Made by a program: the position numbers and the translations under genes. The notes below the pieces were generated by a model. That model saw only the letters and a list, made by a program, of their open reading frames with translations, was not told the DNA's origin and ran no database searches. Shown here one piece after another: positions 56,768-64,000 of a DNA stretch of 64,000 bases; the first letter of the stretch is position 1; every line of letters starts with the position of its first letter. Origin of the DNA: Paracandidimonas soli (GTDB taxonomy: Bacteria > Pseudomonadota > Gammaproteobacteria > Burkholderiales > Burkholderiaceae_B); the NCBI RefSeq assembly GCF_004342005.1, contig NZ_SMBX01000002.1, positions 124,001 to 188,000 of the forward strand, given 5' to 3'.

Positions 56768-56795
56768 CTTGAAATCGGGGAATATGGCCGTATAT
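56768..56795 (+). promoter_or_regulatory. Sigma-32-like heat-shock promoter for clpB
   Basis: -35 CTTGAAA (56768-56774), 13-bp spacer, -10 CCGTATAT (56788-56795), compared with the sigma-32 pattern CTTGAAA-N11-16-CCCCATNT. The -35 is perfect and the -10 keeps six of seven fixed positions loosely (two mismatches). Predicted leader about 40 bases. Confidence 0.65.
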
Positions 56796-56842
56796 ATCCT
56801 TCATCCGGGCGAACCGCCCTCATTGAAAAGATACTTACGATC

Positions 56843-59428
<2,586 letters not shown>

Positions 59429-59456
59429 GGCGAAGGCCTTAGTCTGTTGCGTACGT

Positions 59457-59490
59457 AATGAGAGCCGGGTTTTGCCCGGCTCTCATTTTT
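59457..59490. terminator. Bidirectional terminator between clpB and lysR
   Basis: 13-bp perfect stem (59457-59469 with 59475-59487, arm AATGAGAGCCGGG), loop TTTTG, followed by TTT. It lies between the convergent ends of clpB and the LysR gene, overlapping the last codons of the latter. Confidence 0.85.
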
Positions 59491-60388
59491 CTGTAGCGGC
59501 GGCCATTTGCTTGGCCTGCGAAATGAATGCGCGGCTGGCGGGGGAGAGGTGGCGATTCTGGCGATAGACGATTCCGATGCGCCGTTGCGCGGATGTGTCG
59601 GAAAGCGGCTTGTACCGCAGCTTGCCCATTGGCAGGACGCTCAGCGGCAGTTTGGGCAGCACGGCGATGCCCAGGCCCTGCTTGACCAGCACGACGGCCG
59701 TCGTCATATGCGTGATGTCGTAATGCAGCAGCTTGGGCGCATGCGTCAGTCCGAGCGCCTGGTCGAACTGTCTGCGCGCGCTGGAGCCCGGCGAGAGCAG
59801 CACCAACTGGTATGAGAGCAGGTCGTTCCAGGAGACCGAATCGTGTTCTCCTATGGGATGGCCGGGCGGGAACACCACGCAGAACGTATCGTCCACCAGC
59901 GGCTCGAACATCATGTCCGCCATGTCGCCCAATTGCGCGGCAATCGCAAATTCCACTTGATTCGTGCGCAGCATGTCCAGCAACTCGTCGTTGTACGCCT
60001 CGACGATTTTCGGCTCCAATCCCGGATGGCTGCCGCGCAGCGCGGCCAGCGTGGGCGGCACCAGCACAAGGGAGGCGGAAGGCAGGGCGCCCACGACGAC
60101 CTGGCCTCGACGGACCGCGGCCAGGTCTTCCATGCTGCGATAGGCTTCTTCGAGGTCGGCGATGGGGCGCTGGATGCGGTCGCGCAATTCCACGCCGGCC
60201 GCCGTCAGCGCAATGGCGCGCGTACTGCGTTCGAACAGCTTCAGGTCGAGCACTTGCTCCAGGTCCTGGATCAAGGCGGTGAATGAGGGCTGCGTCACCC
60301 CGAGGCGGTTGGCTCCCAGGGTGAACGAGCCTGTTTCCACGGCGTACAGGAAAGCCTTGAGGGACCGGTATTTGATATTGAGAGCCAT
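59483..60388 (-). CDS. LysR-family regulator of the aldehyde dehydrogenase operon
   Basis: A 301-residue LysR-type regulator: HTH SLKAFLYAVETGSFTLGANR followed by LGVTQPSFTALIQDLE, effector domain with VVGALPSASLVLVPPTL. Wording resembles the Cbl/NocR-like branch found near Bug-protein operons in Bordetella. It is divergent from the dehydrogenase operon with a 124-bp gap holding an inverted repeat. Ligand unknown. Confidence 0.92.
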   Translation of the reverse strand: MALNIKYRSLKAFLYAVETGSFTLGANRLGVTQPSFTALIQDLEQVLDLKLFERSTRAIALTAAGVELRDRIQRPIADLEEAYRSMEDLAAVRRGQVVVGALPSASLVLVPPTLAALRGSHPGLEPKIVEAYNDELLDMLRTNQVEFAIAAQLGDMADMMFEPLVDDTFCVVFPPGHPIGEHDSVSWNDLLSYQLVLLSPGSSARRQFDQALGLTHAPKLLHYDITHMTTAVVLVKQGLGIAVLPKLPLSVLPMGKLRYKPLSDTSAQRRIGIVYRQNRHLSPASRAFISQAKQMAAATEK

Positions 60389-60406
60389 GGAGCCTGAGAT
60401 TCAATA

Positions 60407-60423
60407 ATTAGTTATAGACTAAT
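60407..60423. promoter_or_regulatory. LysR-type operator candidate
   Basis: Perfect inverted repeat ATTAGT-TATAG-ACTAAT, containing T-N11-A, 19 bases before the lysR start in a strongly AT-rich stretch (60400-60445) that likely also holds the divergent promoters. Confidence 0.65.
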
Positions 60424-60512
60424 AATAGCTAATTAATATCGAATTGTGTCTATGCATGAGGTCGGGCATGATGGCCGGAGTTTGTGACAACTCACGGAGA
60501 CATCCCACTATC

Positions 60513-61985
60513 ATGGCCACTACCGTCAAACCCTTTCTGATCGGCAGCATTGTTCGAGACACGAGCGGCAATGCAGGTGTCATTACCTCCATCAATCCGG
60601 CCGATGGCAGCATCGCGGGGCAGGTCGTGCGCGCGACGCCCGAAGATGTCGATACTGCGGTGCGGGTTGCGTGGGATGCATTCCGCAACAAGCCGTGGCG
60701 CAAGCTGCGCCCCGATCAGCGTGCATCGATCCTGTTCGAGATCGGCCGCAGGATCCTGGCCGAGCGCGAAAGCCTGGCGCGCTTGCAGATGCTCGACAGC
60801 GGCAAGCCGTACAAAGAATGCATGAACATGGTGACCTCGGCCGCCAGTTATTTCCGCTACTACGCTTCGGTTTGCGAAACCTGGCAGAATGAAGTGACCT
60901 CGCCGCGCGGCGAATATTTCTCGATGGCGCTGGCCGAGCCTTATGGCGTCGTCGCCTGCATCACGCCCTGGAATTCTCCGATCATGAACGAGGCGCAAAA
61001 GGCCGCGCCCGCGCTGGCGGCCGGCAACGCCGTGATCATCAAGCCGTCCGAGGAAACGCCGCAGCTTGCGCTCGAACTGGTACGCATCTGCACCGAGGCG
61101 GGCCTGCCGGAAGGGCTGCTGATTGCTTTGCCCGGCTATGGTGAAGACGTGGGCGCGGCGCTGGTCAAGCATCCCGGCGTGCGCATGGTGTCGTTCACCG
61201 GAGGTACCGAGACGGGCCGGGCCATTGGCGCGATCGCCGGACAGCGCCTGATTCCGGTCGGACTGGAGCTGGGCGGCAAGTCGCCCCATATCGTCTTCGA
61301 GGATGCCGACCTGGATCGCGCGGTGGCGGGCGTGATGTCGGGTATCTTCGGCTCGGCGGGACAAAGCTGCGTGGCGGGCTCGCGCTTGTTCGTGCAGAAA
61401 TCGGTCTACAAGAAAGTGCTGGACGATCTGGCGGCGCGTACCCGCGAAATCCGCGTACGCCTGCCCGATGATCCGGAAGTCCAGATGGGCCCCCTGGTTT
61501 CGGCCGCGCATCGCGACAAGGTCGCCGCATGCGTTGACCTGGCCCGCAGCGAAGGCGGTTCCATCCTGGTCGGAGGCAATATGCCGAGCGAGCAGCCTTT
61601 CGACAAAGGCATGTTCTATATGCCGACCATTGTCGATGGCCTGAGCAATGCTTCGCGTTCGGCCCAGGAAGAAATCTTCGGTCCCGTGCTCGTAGCCATT
61701 CCGTTCGAGGATGAAGCCGATGTCGTGGCGCAGGCCAACGATACGGTATTCGGATTGGCCGCGGGCATGTGGACTGGCGACTATGCCCGCGCATGGCGCG
61801 TCGCCCGCGAGATCGAGGCCGGTTCCGTCTGGATCAACACCTACAAGCAATCCCATATCGCCACGCCCTTTGGCGGCTTCAAGGACAGCGGCATCGGCCG
61901 TGAAAAAGGCCTGCATGGCCTGCGTCTGTACAGCCAGGTAAAGAGCGTGTTTTTTGGCATGCATGAAAAAAGCATGTCCCTATAG
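60513..61985 (+). CDS. NAD(P)-dependent aldehyde dehydrogenase
   Basis: A 490-residue ALDH-superfamily enzyme oxidising an aldehyde to the acid. Catalytic Cys286 in GSAGQSCVAGSRLF, general base Glu252 in LELGGKSP, and the cofactor region ITPWNSPI then KPSEETP. FTGGTETGRAIG marks the Rossmann domain. Wording is closest to betaine/gamma-hydroxymuconic/succinate-semialdehyde types, so the substrate is not fixed. ATG 60513 matches the family start. First gene of an operon with a Bug protein and a beta-hydroxyacid dehydrogenase. Confidence 0.93.
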   Translation: MATTVKPFLIGSIVRDTSGNAGVITSINPADGSIAGQVVRATPEDVDTAVRVAWDAFRNKPWRKLRPDQRASILFEIGRRILAERESLARLQMLDSGKPYKECMNMVTSAASYFRYYASVCETWQNEVTSPRGEYFSMALAEPYGVVACITPWNSPIMNEAQKAAPALAAGNAVIIKPSEETPQLALELVRICTEAGLPEGLLIALPGYGEDVGAALVKHPGVRMVSFTGGTETGRAIGAIAGQRLIPVGLELGGKSPHIVFEDADLDRAVAGVMSGIFGSAGQSCVAGSRLFVQKSVYKKVLDDLAARTREIRVRLPDDPEVQMGPLVSAAHRDKVAACVDLARSEGGSILVGGNMPSEQPFDKGMFYMPTIVDGLSNASRSAQEEIFGPVLVAIPFEDEADVVAQANDTVFGLAAGMWTGDYARAWRVAREIEAGSVWINTYKQSHIATPFGGFKDSGIGREKGLHGLRLYSQVKSVFFGMHEKSMSL

Positions 61986-62006
61986 TCCCCAATGAAGGAG
62001 AGGCAA

Positions 62007-62960
62007 ATGAAACTCAAGACATATTTTTCCCTGGTACTGACAGGCGCGGCCCTGGCCGTTTCGGGCGCTGCCCAGGCGTGGCCGGATCGTCCGATCGAAC
62101 TGGTGGTGGGCTTTGCGCCGGGCGGCGGCACAGACATCACCGCCCGCACGCTGGCCAAGTTCTTGGAAGACGAACTGGGCAAGCCGGTTACCGTGATCAA
62201 CAAGCCGGGCGCATCGGGCGCCATCGGCCTGGCTTACGTCGGCCGCTCCAAGCCCGATGGCTACACCATCGGGATGACCAATATGCCCGGCCTGGTCAGC
62301 CTGCCTATCGAGCGCGATGCCGGATTCACTCTGGACAGCTTTACCTATCTGGGCAACCTGGTTCGCGATCCCAGCGCGTTCAGCGTCACCATGGACTCGC
62401 CGTACAAGTCCGTGAAGGACATCATCGAAAAGGCGAAGGCGAGCCCTGAAGAGATCAGCTATGGCTCGACTGGCGTGGGCACCGACGATCACCTGGCGCT
62501 GGTCCTGTTCGAGGACGAAACCTCGGCCGACCTGAACCACGTTCCCTACAACGGCGCCGGCCCGCTGCGCAACGCCGTGCTGGGCGGCCATACCGCCGTC
62601 GGCGGCATGAACCTGGGCGAGGCCATGCCTTACCATGGCAAGAACCTGCGTATCCTGGCGCAGGCAAGCGAAGAGCGCTCGCCGCTCGCTCCCGACGTTC
62701 CCACGTTCAAGGAGCAGGGCGTCGATCTGGTGTTTGCCTCCGAGCGCGGTATCGTCGGCCCGAAAGGCATACCCGAGGACGTGACCGCGAGCCTGCGCGG
62801 CGCACTGAAGAAGATCGCCGCCACCCCCGAGTTCCAGAAACACATGCAGCAGCAGTTCACTGAAATGGACTACTTGGACGGCGACGAATGGCTGGCCCGC
62901 CTGAAGGCGGCGGACGAACGTTTCCGCAAGCTGTGGCTGGAAACCCCCTGGACGGAATAA
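62007..62960 (+). CDS. TctC/Bug-type periplasmic binding protein, orphan
   Basis: A 317-residue binding protein with a signal peptide ending at SGAAQA and the loop VGFAPGGGTDITARTL near residue 38. Ribosome site AAGGAGAGG is before ATG 62007. No TctA/TctB gene is nearby. Lies 21 bases after the aldehyde dehydrogenase, so probably binds the acid or aldehyde precursor handled by this operon (inference). Confidence 0.91.
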   Translation: MKLKTYFSLVLTGAALAVSGAAQAWPDRPIELVVGFAPGGGTDITARTLAKFLEDELGKPVTVINKPGASGAIGLAYVGRSKPDGYTIGMTNMPGLVSLPIERDAGFTLDSFTYLGNLVRDPSAFSVTMDSPYKSVKDIIEKAKASPEEISYGSTGVGTDDHLALVLFEDETSADLNHVPYNGAGPLRNAVLGGHTAVGGMNLGEAMPYHGKNLRILAQASEERSPLAPDVPTFKEQGVDLVFASERGIVGPKGIPEDVTASLRGALKKIAATPEFQKHMQQQFTEMDYLDGDEWLARLKAADERFRKLWLETPWTE

Positions 62961-62979
62961 GAGCAAGAGCAGGAATCCT

Positions 62980-63885
62980 ATGAGTGCAAAGCAAGTCGCC
63001 CTTTATGGGCTGGGCAATATGGGTTATCTGGTGGCCGAGCGGATCGCCAGGAAGTTTCCTGTTCAAGTTGCGGATTTGAACAAGCAGGCGGTCGAAAGAG
63101 CTCGGAAAGAGTTCGATGCGCGTCCTGTCTCGACGCCTGAAGATCTGGAGCAGACCAGCGTGGTCGTACTGTGCCTGCCCAGCCCGGCAGCATCGCAGGC
63201 GGTGCTGACGCAGATTGCCCCGCATTTGCCCAGGAATGCCGTGGTGGTCGAGACCAGCACGGTCAACCCGTCCGATATCCATGCCAGCGCGCGCATTCTC
63301 GACAAGTTCGGCATTCCGTTGATCGATGCATCGATCATGGCCGGAGTCAGCCAGATGGCCGCCGGAACTGCGATGCTGCTGGTCGGCGGCGACAAGGGTG
63401 CCCTGGACGCATGCGATGACGTGCTCGCCGCCATCTCCGACAAGCGCATTCACTTCGGCCCCGCAGGCTCGGGGGCCGCCGCAAAAGTGATCAACAATGC
63501 CGTGGCGCACGCAGTGATGGTTGTCGTCGCGGAAGCGGGCTCCATGGCCACAGCGGCGGGGGTGGATTGCGAAAAGCTTGTGGGCCTGCTGGCCGACAAG
63601 CAGATGGGGCTGCACCGCCCGCTGACGCATCGGTACGCCGAGCGCATCATGCAAGGCAATTATGAAGGCGGCATGCCACTGGAGGCCGCGCGCAAGGATT
63701 CCGTTCTGGCGCTGGAGCTTGCGCAGTCGCTGAAGGTGCCTCTGTTCGCCATCCAGGGCGCGCACAGCGTCTATGAAATGGCGCTGGCTGCCGGTTATGG
63801 CCGGGACGATTATGCGGCCGTCGCCAAGATATGGAATGACTGGGGTTGCCCCGCAGTGCCGGCGAAGGCGGCTGGCCGGGCATAA
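62980..63885 (+). CDS. Beta-hydroxyacid dehydrogenase (3-hydroxyisobutyrate dehydrogenase family)
   Basis: A 301-residue NAD(P)-dependent dehydrogenase. N-terminal Rossmann motif GLGNMGYLVAERI, substrate loop DASIMAGVSQMAAGTAML (family pattern D-x-P-V-S-G-G is altered to IMAGV), catalytic Lys169 in GSGAAAKVINNAV. Family substrates are 3-hydroxyisobutyrate, tartronate semialdehyde, L-threonate-type acids and similar. With the aldehyde dehydrogenase it could oxidise an alcohol group then an aldehyde of the same carbon chain. Confidence 0.9.
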   Translation: MSAKQVALYGLGNMGYLVAERIARKFPVQVADLNKQAVERARKEFDARPVSTPEDLEQTSVVVLCLPSPAASQAVLTQIAPHLPRNAVVVETSTVNPSDIHASARILDKFGIPLIDASIMAGVSQMAAGTAMLLVGGDKGALDACDDVLAAISDKRIHFGPAGSGAAAKVINNAVAHAVMVVVAEAGSMATAAGVDCEKLVGLLADKQMGLHRPLTHRYAERIMQGNYEGGMPLEAARKDSVLALELAQSLKVPLFAIQGAHSVYEMALAAGYGRDDYAAVAKIWNDWGCPAVPAKAAGRA

Positions 63886-63912
63886 GCCGCCTGGCGGTTC
63901 CCGGAGCATGCG

Positions 63913-63948
63913 ATCCCCGTGGATGCATTTGCATCTGCGGGGATTTTT
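63913..63948 (+). terminator. Rho-independent terminator at operon end
   Basis: Outer stem ATCCCCG / CGGGGAT (63913-63919 with 63938-63944), inner stem GATGC / GCATC, then TTTTT. Closes the dehydrogenase operon 27 bases after its last stop. The last 50 bases of the window show nothing more. Confidence 0.88.
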
Positions 63949-64000
63949 GCTGGAGCGCCACGGTGCCGGGGAGAACTCTTGCGCTATTCGGGCCTAGTGG

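Noticed and set aside
56378-56842. In-frame upstream extension of clpB
   Set aside because: It would read antisense through lysR and the heat-shock promoter; ClpB proteins start at MRFDKFT.

Overview
This window is high-GC, tightly packed chromosomal DNA from a betaproteobacterium of order Burkholderiales. The best fit is family Alcaligenaceae, close to Bordetella or Achromobacter. The evidence is three separate TctC/Bug-type binding proteins (a family hugely expanded in Bordetella), a cbb3 oxidase locus next to an FNR-type regulator, and the housekeeping gene set xseB-ispA-dxs, nagZ-uvrC-pgsA and rsgA-M48 protease-orn. I saw no tRNA, rRNA, insertion sequence, phage gene or CRISPR array. The genus is inferred from gene content, not from alignment.

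Layout. 1-2.9 kb: end of bamC, a terminator, and mutS on the minus strand. 3.1-9.2 kb: an IclR regulator divergent from a five-gene operon (CaiB/BaiF CoA-transferase, citryl-CoA-lyase-like enzyme, TctC-TctB-TctA transporter), which reads as uptake, CoA activation and cleavage of a tricarboxylate. 9.3-11.9 kb: a CopA copper ATPase behind a textbook MerR-family (CueR-type) promoter. 11.9-24.1 kb: a LysR regulator divergent from an 11-gene sugar-acid operon with a Bug protein, PdxA-like dehydrogenase, three DctP proteins, an enolase-superfamily dehydratase, a DHDPS-family enzyme, two amidohydrolase-2 lactonase candidates and one DctQM pair. 24.2-39.4 kb: mostly core genes (htpX, sulfurtransferase, xseB-ispA-dxs, folE2, an aminotransferase, NUDIX, rsgA, orn) with a Rieske oxygenase and a P450 among them. 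39.4-42.3 kb: a Zn/Cd/Pb ATPase and its divergent CadR/PbrR-type regulator. 42.3-47.5 kb: acpS-nagZ-uvrC-pgsA and an MFS permease.

47.6-55.4 kb: the cytochrome cbb3 oxidase locus (ccoI-like, ccoS, ccoNOQP, ccoG, ccoH-like, a small membrane protein, fnr). Two perfect FNR boxes precede the ccoI-like gene and ccoN, each with a correctly placed -10 element. The ccoI-like protein keeps the membrane helices of the copper-transporting P-type ATPase but has lost the actuator, phosphorylation and nucleotide-binding domains, and the ccoH-like protein is reduced to its N-terminal part. This is the most unusual thing in the window.

55.6-64 kb: a small HTH-protein remnant, a LysR regulator, clpB with a sigma-32-like promoter, then another LysR divergent from an aldehyde dehydrogenase / Bug protein / 3-hydroxyisobutyrate-dehydrogenase-like operon. 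Small repeats include a pair of about 58-bp palindromic elements (28.47 and 32.72 kb) and a 73-bp long-stem palindrome (35.55 kb).
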